Source of the DNA: Sarcophilus harrisii
Lineage: Eukaryota > Chordata > Mammalia > Dasyuromorphia > Dasyuridae
Direction: 5' to 3'
Assembly (NCBI RefSeq): GCF_902635505.1
Contig: NC_045428.1
Coordinates: forward strand, 64,901,641-64,965,640
DNA: 64,000 bases
Below are positions 10,291-21,455 of the stretch, in pieces. Both the position numbers and the translations under genes were made by a program. The notes beneath the pieces were generated by a model. That model saw only the letters and a list, made by a program, of their open reading frames with translations. It was not told the DNA's origin and made no database searches. The stretch's first letter is position 1; each line of letters starts with the position of its first letter.

Positions 10291-10629
10291 CCTACAGACA
10301 ACGTAGTTCGGGGGCAAGAAGAAACACATCTGGCAAAGGTCACTGAGTTCCTCAGGTAGTCAGTGGCAAATGCCTTTTCTAGCTTTATTCTCCAGCAGTA
10401 CCATGGCATTGGGGATGTAATGCCATGACATGCAAGTGAGTTGGATTTAAGTTAGGGTAAGCTGTGCAAAGTTTTCAAACTCACTTTTTCCTCTAAAGCC
10501 ATCTAGGTCCAGTGGCAAAATATAGATCAGGACAACTGGAGATGCATCTTATCTTTTTTACAACACTGTATTATAGGAAAGACAACCTGGTCAAGTGGAA
10601 ATTAATCATGAAACTTCCAGGATGTATCA
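10291..10629. other. Unassigned sequence
   Basis: No repeat or gene seen. Confidence 0.35.
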
Positions 10630-10852
10630 GTAGTTAGATGGTACATTGGAGCGAAGGCTGGACTTAGAGTCAGGAAGATCTGAATTCAAATTCAGCTTCA
10701 GTCACTTCCTAGCTGTGTCATACTGGGTGGGTCACTTAAATTCTCTAAGTTACCTTATTTGTAAAATGGGAGATAATAATAGCACTTAGTTCCCAGTGTT
10801 GTTGTAAGGATAAAATGATACTCATTATTATTATTATTATTATTATTCCAGC
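10630..10852 (+). mobile_element. MIR-related marsupial SINE (THER1-like) ending in (ATT)n
   Basis: Order of blocks: head 'gatggtacattggagcg', 'gagtcaggaagatctgaatt', 'tcacttcctagctgtgtcat', 'ttatttgtaaaatggg', 'gtgttgttgtaagg', then an (ATT)9 run at 10825-10849 that has grown from the element's usual ATT-rich tail. Confidence 0.8.
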
Positions 10853-10854
10853 TC

Positions 10855-10985
10855 AGATCTCATCTCTGTAACCTTGAATAAGTCAAGACATCATCTGAAC
10901 CCCCAGACTTCCTAACTGAAAAATGAGAGAATTGAAATTGATGATTTTCTTGCCTCCTAGCTCTTATCCCATAGAATCTTTCAAC
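10855..10985 (+). mobile_element. MIR-like SINE 3' half
   Basis: 'tgtaaccttgaataagtcaa' and 'cctcctagctcttatcccat' are decayed MIR blocks. The overlapping 63-codon frame is not a gene. Confidence 0.5.
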
Positions 10986-11023
10986 TTGTACATGCAAAAG
11001 ACCCCTCAAAAGAGGGTTTTGTA

Positions 11024-11064
11024 TTTTGTTGTTGTTGTTGTTTTGTTTTGTTTTTTGGTTAAGG
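11024..11064. repeat. (GTT)n / T-rich simple repeat
   Basis: Seven GTT units followed by GTTTT runs. Confidence 0.85.
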
Positions 11065-11065
11065 T

Positions 11066-11215
11066 AAAAGTATTGATGTATCTGAAGTCAGAGAATATGG
11101 TATTTGAATTCTAGCACTTAATGTCTCTGGATCTCAGATCATCCCAACTGAAAAATGAAGGGGTCCAGTTGGATGGTCACCAGCTTCCTTTCCAATTTAA
11201 AGTTCTGTGGTTCTC
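11066..11215 (+). mobile_element. MIR-like SINE fragment
   Basis: 'gaatatggtatttgaattct' through 'tccaatttaaagttctgtgg' follows the MIR 3' half. Frames of 95 and 117 codons that begin here cross into unrelated pyrimidine-rich sequence and are not supported as genes. Confidence 0.55.
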
Positions 11216-11504
11216 CTTTGGCTTTTTCTTTCTTTTTCACATGTGTACATTCTCTTTTCTTTATTTGTTGGAGAAGAGGGGCAAATGGGGAAAGGTTCAT
11301 GAGAGCTCTTTCTCCAACCTTGATGACTTTCACCACCATCTTCCTTCATCTCCTGACCCCTTTCTACTATCTCCAGACTTTCTACCATCCAATGACTGGC
11401 TTTCTTAGTGCTCCTCATATAAGACACACATACTCTCTCTCAATTGATGACATTTTCACTGGCTTGGCTATCCCCTGTTCCTGGATTTTTCTCTCTTCTC
11501 ATTT

Positions 11505-11860
11505 CTAAAATCAGCAAATCTAAAATTTGCCACTAGACACAGATGGCTCCAGAGGAGAGAGTGAGGCTGATGACCTTGCACAGCCCTTCTTCATTTCAAT
11601 CTAATTTACTTGCATATCATGATATCACCTCCCTGATGTCATGATCCTCTTCTAGAAAAAAGGACAACCAACCAACCAATAACAACATGTCTTACCACTG
11701 AACTCCAAAAACTCTGAAAGAGAAATGAGGCTGACAATCTTGCACAGTTCTGCCTCACTTAAAACTAATTCATTTTCAAGTCAGGACTTCACCCTCCAGA
11801 TGTCATTGATCCTTAGAAGAGAGCAAAGGAGAAATAATAACAACAAGCAACAAAATCCAA
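11505..11860 (+). repeat. Two head-to-tail copies of a marsupial repeat with CAA-rich tail
   Basis: Copy 1 (about 11535-11690) and copy 2 (about 11705-11855) share the ordered blocks 'agagtgaggctgatgacctt', 'gcacagcccttct', 'cacctccctgatgtcat' and end in 'aacaacaac'-type tails. The same block order recurs at 23700, 27850 (antisense), 42680 and 61840. I believe it is the RTE/SINE 3' family common in marsupials; the family name is not asserted. Confidence 0.65.
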
Positions 11861-12084
11861 TCTTCTGCAAGATACCTTTTAAAGTTCTCGTTGGTATGTT
11901 GGTAAATGTTTAACATTTACTGGCTCTCTTCACTCCTACCCACAGAAATACTCATAATACATTGTTAAGTTTAATCTAAATGATTAATATTTGTTTCTCA
12001 GGTATTACTTTTAGCAGTAGTATTTAAGGATGTTGCCAAATGATGGAGAAAATGTTAATAATGCCAATTAAACTCTTCCCCCTT

Positions 12085-12200
12085 CTCTCTTCCTCTTTCT
12101 CTTTCTTCTCTCTCTCTCCTATATATCTGTCCATATATTATATGTCCATACATATCTATAATTGTATATATATATATTACATGAATATATATATTTATGT
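12085..12200. repeat. Pyrimidine-rich then (TA)n simple repeat
   Basis: CT-rich 12085-12120 grading into 'atatatatat' AT repeats to about 12200. The two 60-codon frames across it are low-complexity artefacts. Confidence 0.8.
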
Positions 12201-12240
12201 ACATTTAAATGCATATCTTGCTTTTATATAGTTCGCATAT

Positions 12241-12372
12241 TGTCTTCCCCATTAGCTGATCAGCTCCTTGAAAGCAGAGATTGCTTTGCTTTTGATCTTT
12301 ATATACCCTTTATACACCTTTTAAACACAGTGTCAGACACGTAGTAGATGCTTAATAAATACTTCTTGATTT
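12241..12372 (+). mobile_element. L2 LINE 3' end
   Basis: 'cagctccttgaaagcagaga' and 'cagacacgtagtagatgctt' followed by 'aataaatacttcttgattt' are the L2 3' UTR blocks in order. Confidence 0.75.
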
Positions 12373-12423
12373 ATTGAACTTCCTGATTTATAATGAGTAG
12401 AAAAGAAAGATAAAGTCATAATT

Positions 12424-12590
12424 ATCGGTGGTGGTGTTGTGCCTTTTTTCAATCATATCTTTATGATCCCATTTGGGTTTTGTCAGCAAAGTTACTGGAG
12501 TGGTTGGCAATTTCCTTCTCCAGCTCATTTTACTGATGAGAAACTAAGGCAAACAGGGTTAAGTGATTTGCCCAAATGCATAATAGTTGG
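12424..12590 (-). mobile_element. Marsupial SINE with RTE-type tail, 3' part
   Basis: 'catttgggttttgtcagcaa', 'gttactggagtggttggc', 'ccttctccagctcatttt' and 'agggttaagtgatttgcc' match the element at 448-660 block for block. Confidence 0.8.
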
Positions 12591-12659
12591 ATATAAATAT
12601 GCATATATTTATAAATATACACTTAGACTAGTCTAAATAAAAAGCATAAACTATTATGC

Positions 12660-12745
12660 TTTGGAGATTATCTAATCTTATCACTTCATTTACAGTTCTG
12701 GAAAACATGACTCAGAGAGATGAAAACTGTTTAAAGTCACACCCT
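12660..12745 (+). mobile_element. MIR/MAR1-like SINE fragment
   Basis: 'gagattatctaatcttatca' and 'tgactcagagagatgaaaac' blocks. Confidence 0.5.
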
Positions 12746-12764
12746 AAAAGAAAATCCAATGCCA

Positions 12765-13040
12765 TTGAAACAAATCCTCATTAAGCATTTGCTATGTGCA
12801 ATGCAAGGCATTGTGCTTGGGCTCTGAAGATTTAAGTATAGATCAATCTGGGCCCTAAGCTCTGGAAGCTGGCTAGCCAATGGAAGAAAGCAGTCCACAG
12901 AAGTAACTATGATATAAGGTAGGGTGTACTAAGTACAAAAGTCCAGGTAAAATGCAAGGAGAATTTAACAAGAGAGTAATCACACAGTCCAACGGAGGAG
13001 AGAAAGTGTGAAGCCTAGGGAATTGTCCATGGAGGAGTTT
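12765..13040 (-). mobile_element. Old repeat beginning as antisense L2 3' end
   Basis: 'cattaagcatttgctatgtg' and 'caaggcattgtgcttgggct' are the complement of the L2 tail. The sequence continues into a purine-rich body ('caagagagtaatcacacag', 'ggagaaagtgtgaagcctag') of the kind seen after the same start at 25160 and 32340. Confidence 0.55.
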
Positions 13041-13379
13041 TCTGATTAAAGAAATGGAAATGGAGAAATAGAAAATATCAAAAGGAAAAGGGAAATAAAG
13101 ATGAAGAACAAGTACAATGGATGAGAAACAGAAAATGCCATCATGGTTTGTACCTGCTCAGCAAGGGATTGGACAAAATGACTGGTCTAGTGTGGAATCT
13201 CATGAGCCAACAAAGAGAAGACTCGAATATTGTCTCACAACGTATGTAGCCCAACTTTGCTCCTGAAGAAGAGTTGGGTTTCAGGGTATTATTCAATCTT
13301 TGTGATTCTTTCAAGTATAACAAGTGACTTTCTGTTCCACAGATATTCTTTGGTCTGTGCTATTTACTCCCTATGATAG

Positions 13380-13478
13380 ATCCCCTTACCTGACTGAACC
13401 TCAATTCTTCTTCTAGACAGTGAAGAGATTAAATTGGATGGTCTCCATAGTCCCTTCTGGCTCTAAAACTATAATTCT
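13380..13478 (+). mobile_element. MIR-like SINE 3' end
   Basis: 'gggatggtctccatagtccc'-type sequence, 'ttctggctctaaaactataa' and 'ttcta' match the end of MIR-like SINEs. Confidence 0.6.
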
Positions 13479-13506
13479 AAAAGCTCTTATTAGATAAAAA
13501 GATAAT

Positions 13507-13527
13507 GTTTTATATATTATATAAAAC
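13507..13527. repeat. Perfect AT-rich inverted repeat
   Basis: Ten-base arms gttttatata / tatataaaac around a single central T. Outer bases 'agata...tatct' also pair imperfectly. Confidence 0.8.
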
Positions 13528-13754
13528 AATTTATCTAAGATAAAAGATGTAATATTTTATATTTTAGATGGTATTATACATAAGTATACACATATATGTA
13601 TGTGTGTACGTGATCATGTGGATTATTTGTGCCTGACCTGTGGTAGAGCATTCAGAAATTATATTGTTCCGATTAACCAACAATCTGACATGCTAACCTT
13701 GACCCCAATATAATAATGTCATTTTGATCTTTTTCAAATACAAAGAATAACAAC

Positions 13755-13975
13755 TAAGTTATATAAACACACATGCATATATATGTGGGTATGAACATGT
13801 ATATATTTATTTATATCTATAAATATATATGTATTTTTATATAAACACTTCTGTCTAAACATGTTTACACATATATATGGGTGTGTATGCATACGTATAC
13901 ATAAACATGCATATATATATATACATACATATGTGTGTATATATGTGTGTGAATATCTCCATCTATTTATATAGG
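13755..13975. repeat. TA/TG/CA-rich degenerate microsatellite
   Basis: Long stretch of alternating 'tatatatg', 'cacacatgcata' and 'tgtgtgtata' units. The 90-codon frame starting at 13877 is made from it (Tyr/Ile/Val/Met-rich) and is not a gene. Confidence 0.85.
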
Positions 13976-14029
13976 AGAGGGAATGGAGAAGGAGGAGAAG
14001 AATTTAAAAATCAGAATATATTTATTTGG

Positions 14030-14959
14030 AAATCTTTCAGAAGAGTTAGAGTAATTTGTATATATGTGCTTTTGGCATATGAACATGGAAGAAATAACTT
14101 TGAACTTGGAGACAAAACCAGATTCAAATTCTTACTCTGTTTCTTGTGATGCAAGACTTCCTCATTTGTACCATGAAAGAAGGTCTTAACTTGAGGTCTG
14201 TGAACTTAAAAAACAAAGAAATCTAGGTTTTTGTCACTTCACTGTTTGGAGGCAGGAGGATAGCACAGGTGAACTTTTGAGGGTCCTGCTAGCTCAAAGA
14301 GTCTGAGATTTTATAGCACTTCAAGATGTGTGGCCTTTCAAGGAGCATGGAAATCACACAGTGACTTGTCCATATGGTGGCTGCTTTTCACAGAGAGTAA
14401 TAAACATGTGGAGCAAGTTGTCAGAAAAGGTGATTGAACCACAGAGATTTAATGAGATCAAGAGACATGGATATGTACATCTGGAGAGGAAGGGGATTCC
14501 AGGACCTGTTGGGGAAACCAGGAAGGTGACATTAAAAGCAACCAGAAGAAGGTCAGTCCAGAAGGCCCATATGGTCTTCACCTGTTTCCAGGCTTTCTCT
14601 GTTTTCCTACATTAGGACCATAACATTACCAGGGCGATAATTTGGAATCAAGATTTATGTGAAGAGAAAAATCAGAACATACTCTAACTTTGGTCCAATT
14701 TCTGATTCAAGGTCTTAGGAGACATTTGGAAATCTTTTCTATCTGTTTTGTAATTTTTTCCCTCTTTTTCTTTTTTGCTTCTTTTTGTGTATCATTTCTT
14801 TCATCAAAGTTTCTGATTCTATTGGATACAAAGTCATTACTGTCCTACCACTTATATCATCTATTGTGACTGCTTAGCTGTAGACAAACATCCTTTTTAT
14901 TTCTTTGCATTATGTTTTGCCTTTACCAAAGTCCATCCAACATAGGGACCCTGGGTTCT
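14030..14959. other. Mostly unassigned sequence
   Basis: A weak MIR-like piece lies near 14090-14180 ('ccagattcaaattcttactc'). Overlapping 95- and 75-codon frames on opposite strands at 14328-14615 have no domain I recognise and the surrounding sequence gives no promoter or splice context. Confidence 0.3.
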
Positions 14960-15265
14960 TAAAGACTAAGCTAGAAGAGTGATCATATCATATCCCTGTT
15001 TAATAAAACTTTTGGTAATTCCTTATTATTTCCTTGATAAACAACACAATTCTTGGCTTGTCATTTGAGGCTCTCCACAAGCTAGTACCAGTTAGCATTA
15101 GTGATTTCTCTCAGACTAATTTCCCTACATTGACTTAAATTCTATTCAGATTATACATCTCATCGTAACTTAAACTTGTCATTCCACTTATGACCTTTGT
15201 TCATCTACACAAACTAACTCCATTACCAAGAATACAGTTTTCTTCATCTCTCTCAATCCATTTGC
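14960..15265 (+). mobile_element. L2 LINE 3' region fragment
   Basis: Follows the L2 block before the 3' UTR: 'tgatcatatcatatccctg' (consensus 'tgatcatgtcactcccctg'), 'ttatttccttgataaacaac', 'tcatttgaggctctccacaa', then 'catctacacaaactaactcc'. Truncated before the UTR. Confidence 0.75.
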
Positions 15266-15269
15266 CACT

Positions 15270-15878
15270 GATTATTTCTATACTTTCCCAATTGGTCTCC
15301 ATGTTTCCAATATCTTTGGTCTCCAAGTCAGTCTCTATCTAGCTGCCAAAATAATCCTTCTGTATCATCTTTCTGAAAGGCTCACTCCTCTGCTGAGGAA
15401 TCTCCAATGGATTTTAATTATTTTTTTGGGGAAAAATTTAAACGGAAATGTATTTAAAAGTTTTTTGTTGTTGTTGTTTTGTTTTTACCATCTGACTCAT
15501 TTCTAGACCTATTAGTCCCTTTGCAAGTTCTCCATTCCAGCCAAACTATCCAGATTACTTTTGGGTAACTTTTAACATCTACTTTCATGCCTTCCTCATG
15601 TCTAGAATGCTTACCATCCTCACCTCTGGCTTCCATCAAGGCTCTTCTCACAAACTGCTTCCTACAAGAGTTTTCTGGTTCTCCTTTGTTCTTTCTCTTT
15701 CTTGAATGATATTTATCTTTTAAAATATTGCATGACACCTCCCCACTTCTCACATCAAATAAAAGCTACTTGTGGGTGGAGAGGTTTTTTTTTTTTTTGC
15801 TTGGTTTCTTTTTTTTGGGGGGGGGGAAGGGAAGATTTAATAAATGCTTGTTGAATTGAATTGGATTGAATGGGATCT
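15270..15878 (+). mobile_element. L2 LINE 3' region, second tandem copy
   Basis: Repeats the same L2 region as its neighbour ('ccttctgtatcatctttctg', 'gaggaatctccaatgg', 'ctccattccagccaaact') and reaches the 3' tail at 15840-15878 ('aataaatgcttgttgaattg'). It is interrupted by T/GTT-rich sequence at 15420-15487 and by poly(T)/poly(G) at 15785-15827. The 99-codon minus-strand frame is a shadow of this repeat. Confidence 0.75.
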
Positions 15879-16889
15879 CAAAATCCTTATTTTTCAGAAG
15901 GTTTTGATCCAGTGCCATCTCCTACATGAACTTTTCACTATTATACCAGTTATTAATGCTTTCTCCCTCCTCAGATTGATTTCTGAGCAAGATGGATGAT
16001 CACATAAAAGAGATAAGCCTTGTCATCCACAAAGGGAAATAAACTGGATAAAAATTAATATTACCCAGATTTTAATGAGCAATTGAACAAGAAACTTAAT
16101 TACTTGGTCTATTAGTACATATCTTGGACAGTTTTACACATGTATACTGAGTTTGGCTTAGAACTGAATAAGAGGAGGCAATCCAGCTGGATTACATTTG
16201 GGAAACTGCATAGGGCTTTTAATGATCCCAAAACAGCTTGCTTTTCAATGTCCTATTTTTGTTTTAAAACCAAATTTATCTGACAATTGCTATACATCTG
16301 CAAACTGTGAAGCAACACAAATAAATAAGAAAGGCAAATGGCAGGCAATCCCCAAGGCAATGGATTGATACATGGTGAGTATAAATAAATTGTATTATGT
16401 TAAAAAGAGAAAGAGGACACAGGAAGTGTTAGAAAAGATATCAAAAAGAACATATAAGCAGAAAAATGGAGACGATAGAGCTGGCTATGCAACAAGAGTT
16501 AATAATAGTCTAAGAGTTTCATTGTATTATGTATTGAATACTAAATAAACCATAGGAATTTCTGTAGCTCACTGGGTGGATATTTATGGAAAATTTATAG
16601 AAAAAGCATGATGAAGAACTATAGGTGAGAATTTGGATGAATATAGAGATCATGAATCTTTCAATGTATTGAAAGATAATTTTCACAGTACAGTATCTTA
16701 GTACATTTATCTATACTTAAAAGGTTAGTAAACAAAAAAGGGACTAGATCCTTTTTATCACCTCATTTTATGTTCTTTTAAATGGCTCTTCATAATCTGA
16801 CATCTCCATCTTATTATGTAGGCTGCTTTTCTTACTTCTCACCTTCATAAATGAGCAAACTGGGACCCAGAAACAATTGTATTGCTTAA
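15879..16889. other. Unassigned sequence
   Basis: No repeat family or coding signal recognised with confidence. Confidence 0.35.
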
Positions 16890-17288
16890 GGCTGTGCAGA
16901 TTTGTTATTCAGCCATGTTCGATTCTTTGTCTCTCCATGAACCATAGCACATGAGACTGTTCTATATTCCATTATCTATTGAACTTTGTTCAAATGCATG
17001 TTTATTGTTTCCATGACATTATCCACCCATCTCATCTTTCGTGCCTCCTTTTCCTTTTGCCTCCATTTTTTTTCAGACACCAGGGTCTTTTTCAATGAGA
17101 CTTATACTTTTATTATGTGGCCAAAATATTTAAGCTTCGACTTCAGAACTTGAACTTCTAGTGAATAGCCTAAATTAATTTCTTCAAATATTAACTCATT
17201 TGAACTCCTTGCTATCCAAAGGATTCTCAAAAGTTTTCTACAACATCACAATTTGAAATATTGGGGAAGGGAAGCTAATAGTTTTTAT
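16890..17288 (-). mobile_element. RTE (BovB-like) LINE, C-terminal part of ORF2 and 3' end
   Basis: On the minus strand broken frames read 'ENPLDSKEFK', 'LKYFGH'-like 'AxIFWPHNKS', 'EKDPGVxKKMEAKGKG' and 'MSWKQ', matching the end of RTE/BovB ORF2 (LKYFGHMM...SLEKxLMLG...RRKRGRQR). The low-coordinate end is the 3' end ('attcagccatgttcg' = complement of the RTE 'gaacatggctgaat' tail). It abuts an RTE fragment in the opposite orientation. Confidence 0.8.
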
Positions 17289-17311
17289 TAAGATAACTAA
17301 TTGGTTATCTT
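17289..17311. repeat. Small hairpin at the RTE inversion junction
   Basis: Eight-base perfect arms aagataac (17290-17297) and gttatctt (17304-17311) around 'taattg'; with one mismatch the arms extend to about 11 bases. It lies exactly between the minus and plus RTE pieces. Confidence 0.7.
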
Positions 17312-17324
17312 TATCAACAACCCA

Positions 17325-18060
17325 AAATGCAACTCTATACATGGACATCAATGGTCAATATAGAAGTCATATTGAATACATCTGTAATCAGACAGATAGA
17401 TATAGATGTATATATAAATTTATAGATACATGCAGATACAAAGTATACATATACTTTGTAGCTAAAGATAGAAAAGCTCTTTTAATTAAACAAATGAAAT
17501 TAAAACAAGACAGAGCTGATTTTGGCTCATATCATGAATTTCTTATTGCACAATTCAGACTAAAATTGAAGAAAGTAAGGAAAACTATCAGACCATATAA
17601 ATATGACTTAACTAATATATTGTATGAATATAAAGTGGAAGGATGAATAGATTTGAGGGATTAGATCTGGTAGATAGCATAGCTGAAAAACTATGAATAG
17701 AAGTTTGCAATATTGTACAAAAGACAAAAACAGAAAATGTTTCAAAGAAAAAGTAGAGGGAGAAAGCAAAATGGCTGTCTGGTGCAGGTTTTCAAACAGC
17801 TGAGGAAAAAAAAAGAAAGCAAAATTTAAAGGAGAGAGGGAAGTATCTAATTAAATGCAGTATTCCAAAGAATAGCAAGAAGACATAAGATTTTCTTAAA
17901 TGGGCAATGCAAAGAAATGGAAGATAATAATAGAAGGAGAAAGACAAGAGATCTCTTGAAGAAAATTAGAGATATCAAGGTAAAGTTTCATGTAAAAAAT
18001 GGTAAAAGACAAAAATAGTAGGGATTTAACAGAATCAGAAGAGAGTAAGGCTAAATAGGT
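17325..18060 (+). mobile_element. RTE (BovB-like) LINE, end of endonuclease domain and linker
   Basis: The plus strand reads 'LYTWTS' near 17330, then (frame 17341-17646) 'KLKQDRADFGSYHEFLIAQF' and 'RLKLKKVRKTIRPYKYDL'. This is the end of the APE-type endonuclease domain and the following linker of RTE ORF2, where intact elements have the catalytic SDH motif (here SYH). Further on, other frames give 'LNAVFQRIARR', 'QCKEMEDNNRRRKTRDLLKK' and 'DLTESEE'. An AT-rich tandem stretch is inserted at 17395-17450. Several stops and frameshifts: long dead. Confidence 0.85.
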
Positions 18061-19070
18061 AGTTAATGGCAAAACCAGCAAAAGAACCAAAGACTTGTGA
18101 CTTCCAGATAAGTGCCTCAGCCATTACACCAGGCTGTATGCCATTGCTTCTTAAAGATTTCCTGAAGATGACATTCTCCAGCTCTCCTCTCCATATGTTA
18201 TCCATCAGGGAAGTATACACAAAGGACACTGTCCCCTAGTTGCCTAGGTGATTGCCTCTCCTCAACACCCTTTAGTAATGCATGCTCATGGCAAATGGGT
18301 AGAAGTGACATAAATTCTTCTAAAATCTGATTTCAGCTGGCTGCCAGATGTGCACTTAGGAAATCAGGGAGAAATGGTATTATTTTCAGAAAGATAAATT
18401 CCAGCATGAACAACAATATGACCCCCACTTATATATGTATGTATTGAGTCTGGTTTAGGACATCCTGAGAGTTGAAGTCTTCTCTAAGAGCCATCTGGGG
18501 AGAATACTGGACCCATGAAGAGCAGATAACTATTTAGCTACTTTTCTCTTTCCCTAGGATGAACTCCAGCATCTACCAGTTCAATGGTGCTCTTAGTAGC
18601 ATCACTTGCCATCTTGATCTTCTGTCACATCTATCTTGCTAATCCCCAACACTAAGTAAGCTTTCCTTACTATGTTCCCCATTTATACTTCCAACCTACC
18701 AGTCATTATTTGAAAAAAAAAAAACAAAAATCGAACATCTTGTTAATTGAATTAATTAGAAATCTGTGTTATATAAACCTTAGGTAGACTCTGTAGGTAG
18801 CTTAGATGTTCCTTTATATACCTCTTACCAACCTTCAGTTAACCTCTTATAGCCAATGAAAACTTTTCTATTTTTTTTCAAAACCTCATTAGCTCACCGC
18901 TATTTGTAGTCTCTTGTCAGGCTTGAGGTATCATCCTATTTCCTTTTTTTCCAAAACTCAAAACAAAGTGTTATGAAAGCTTAGAGAAGTGAGGGATTTA
19001 GATAGGGTCTATCTATCTAGAGTACATCTATTATTTCCCATAAGGAGATAGGATCAGATTGGCAATAAGA
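18061..19070. other. Unassigned sequence
   Basis: No family recognised with confidence. The two 64-codon minus-strand frames at 17896-18229 overlap the RTE remnant and its edge and carry no domain. Confidence 0.35.
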
Positions 19071-19074
19071 GAAA

Positions 19075-19285
19075 AGTTCGGGAAAGAAGTGGTATTTGAA
19101 CTGGAACTTGAAGGATGAATACAGATGGAATGAGAGGAAATGGGAAGGAGAAAAGAGAGTGTATTTGAGCATTCTAGGCAGAGAAATGATATAATTATGG
19201 TTCATTGATTTTTGTCTGACCCAAATACCTAGGATAGTTTCTTAAATGTAGTAGGTACTTTAATAAAACATTCATTAAGTGAATG
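19075..19285 (-). mobile_element. Fragment of old purine-rich repeat plus L2-like tail
   Basis: 'ggtatttgaactggaacttg', 'aaggatgaatacagatgg' and 'gagcattctaggcagagaa' match the body of the repeat at 25986. An L2-like 'taggtactttaataaaac' follows in the opposite sense at 19235-19280. Confidence 0.45.
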
Positions 19286-20320
19286 AAGTATTTGAGGGAA
19301 AAATGTTTTTCTCCAATTTGATTATTTTGTTCATTGCCATTTCTTTAGAGCTTTGATGATTGACTTTTTGATCTTTTTCGCTATGATACTTTCCTTAAAT
19401 ATCTAAACTGGCATAGGCAGTGTGATTCAGTTCTCTGAAGTGAGGGGGTTTTAGATTTCATTTATGCCAAAATCAAAGTGATTTGGAGGAAAATAACTAA
19501 AAAATTGATAAAGAAAAATCTCTCACTTCCCAATTAAATCCAATTAAAGATGTCAGTGATTATCCAGTCATTGTGGATATAGAGACCTGTGGGACAGTTG
19601 TGGTAGAAATCATCTCCTCTTTTCCCTGAATCAATAAGGCTAAAAAGCCTTATTATTAGCCTCAGAGGAAGTAGGCTGTGTCTTTCCAAGTTTTATGCAT
19701 AGGAAACTAATTCAGACTCCAGAGATGGGGGAAAGAATTATATACATTATTCATTTTAATCTAATGAACAAACATTAAAAACAATAGTAACAACAACAAT
19801 AATAATTTTAAAAAACTTTTCCTTTTCACTTTTTCCAAGAGAATCTAAATAAACAAGAACACCCAAACCAATTGATTTATCTGTTTCCAATATTCTTTTT
19901 GTTTTGTTTCTCATGGAGTCTAAGATGCCCTTCCCTTCCCTTTGGCTCCTGGAGGAATCTGGCTCCATAACTGTATTTCACTGCACTGTCTACATTACCC
20001 AGCCTATATCCAACCCCTCAAGGCTAATGATGGTTTTATCACTTTTCCTTGATCTAAATTTAGTCCTCCATATGCTTACATTATGCCTGCTTCTTGGACT
20101 CTAGTTTCATTTATTTTGAGATTTTGTTCTTGGATAAAACCATTGTGGCAGACCTGGAAGATGCAAACTGGATTCACTCTCTAAACTAGTTCCCATACAA
20201 TTCTCCAAATCTCTAAGGAGGAAATAGTATGACACAGGCATCCAACTGGGCGTGGAGCCACCACCACCATGATTGTATCATCACTTGGCATGGTCTGGGC
20301 CAGTGCCTTCTCTCTGTCAT
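19286..20320. other. Unassigned sequence
   Basis: Nothing recognisable. Short frames at 19756-20104 overlap on opposite strands and are not supported. Confidence 0.3.
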
Positions 20321-20324
20321 TCAA

Positions 20325-20415
20325 ATCATTCAACCAGTCAACAAGCAGCTATTAAGTGCTTTCTATGTGACAAGCCCTGGGCTATCAGAAATAGTTCCTG
20401 TCCTAAATCATTAGG
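20325..20415 (-). mobile_element. L2 LINE 3' tail, antisense
   Basis: 'acaagcagctattaagtgct', 'ttctatgtgacaagccctgg' and 'atagttcctgtcctaaatca' are the complement of the L2 end. The purine-rich sequence to about 20900 may belong to the same old repeat as at 25986 but I cannot align it securely. Confidence 0.65.
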
Positions 20416-21403
20416 CATACATAAAGTATTTTGAATATATGGAAGGCAATCTGAAAGGGGAAGGCATTAGAATCTGGAAACTTTGGGAGAGTATGAGGCT
20501 GAGAAGATAGAAGAAGGAAGTGGTACCATTAGACATTTTTTGAGGATAGATGAGTGAGGTAGGAATCTAGTTGAGATTAAATAATATATATTTCTAGAGG
20601 ATCCAATCAGCATCATTTCATGATTTCTTACAACTCTTTTCAGCAGTTCATGAATAGGAACAAAGGAGATAAATAGTAGGGTATAAGTAATTCAGGGGGC
20701 TTAGCAAAGCTTGATTGGCAATAGCTGAAAGAGACTAGAGATTCAAGGGGAAAGGATAATGCTGAATTGAGTTGGTTTACCAAAAAAGTCAATTTAAAGA
20801 TGGGAGGAGAATATAGCCAATGCAGAGGTTATGGATTGGGAAAGAAAGCATGGAGATCAAAATGAGGAAAGAATAGAGATAGGTTTAAGGATCTTATATC
20901 ATGGGGGAAGATGGAATCATTATTGAATAAAGAAATTTCATAATTCATGAGCAAGGAAGAAGATCAAGAATATGACTATTTCTGTGTGTAGCAGAAGTAG
21001 CGATAGAGGAATTAAGTAGATGGAAACATTGGGAAACTGGGTTATTTTTGAGACAAACAAATGGTTAGAAAAAGAAACAAACCAAAACAAACAAAAAAAC
21101 TTATGAGTCAAGTACTGACCTTATTAAACTCTGAATCAGACAGATAATTATTCAAATTAAAAACAACAACAGCTTACTTTAACAAGGAAGCAAACACTGT
21201 CTAATGGGTGTTTTAGTACATAACAAAAAAAAAAAAAAAAGTAAAAATCAACCTGCGGGTCAATTGACAATCAGATTCTGGATTGTGTGGGTAGTATCCT
21301 GCCACTGACTGGATTAAAAGAATGAAAGAGTGAAAAAAAGGATTGGATTTTATATTTCTTGGTTCAAGCCTTCAAATTTGTGTGCTTGCAAAGCACCCAT
21401 GTA

Positions 21404-21455
21404 TACATGTACATACACACATGAACATATACACACATCATCATCATCATCATTT
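21404..21455. repeat. (CA)-rich and (TCA)n simple repeats
   Basis: Short ACAC/ACATAC-rich stretch followed by five to six ATC units at 21437-21454. Confidence 0.75.

Noticed and set aside
17341-17646. 101-codon frame as a host gene
   Set aside because: It is RTE ORF2 sequence (KLKQDRADFG..., RLKLKKVRKT) with an AT-rich insertion at its start.
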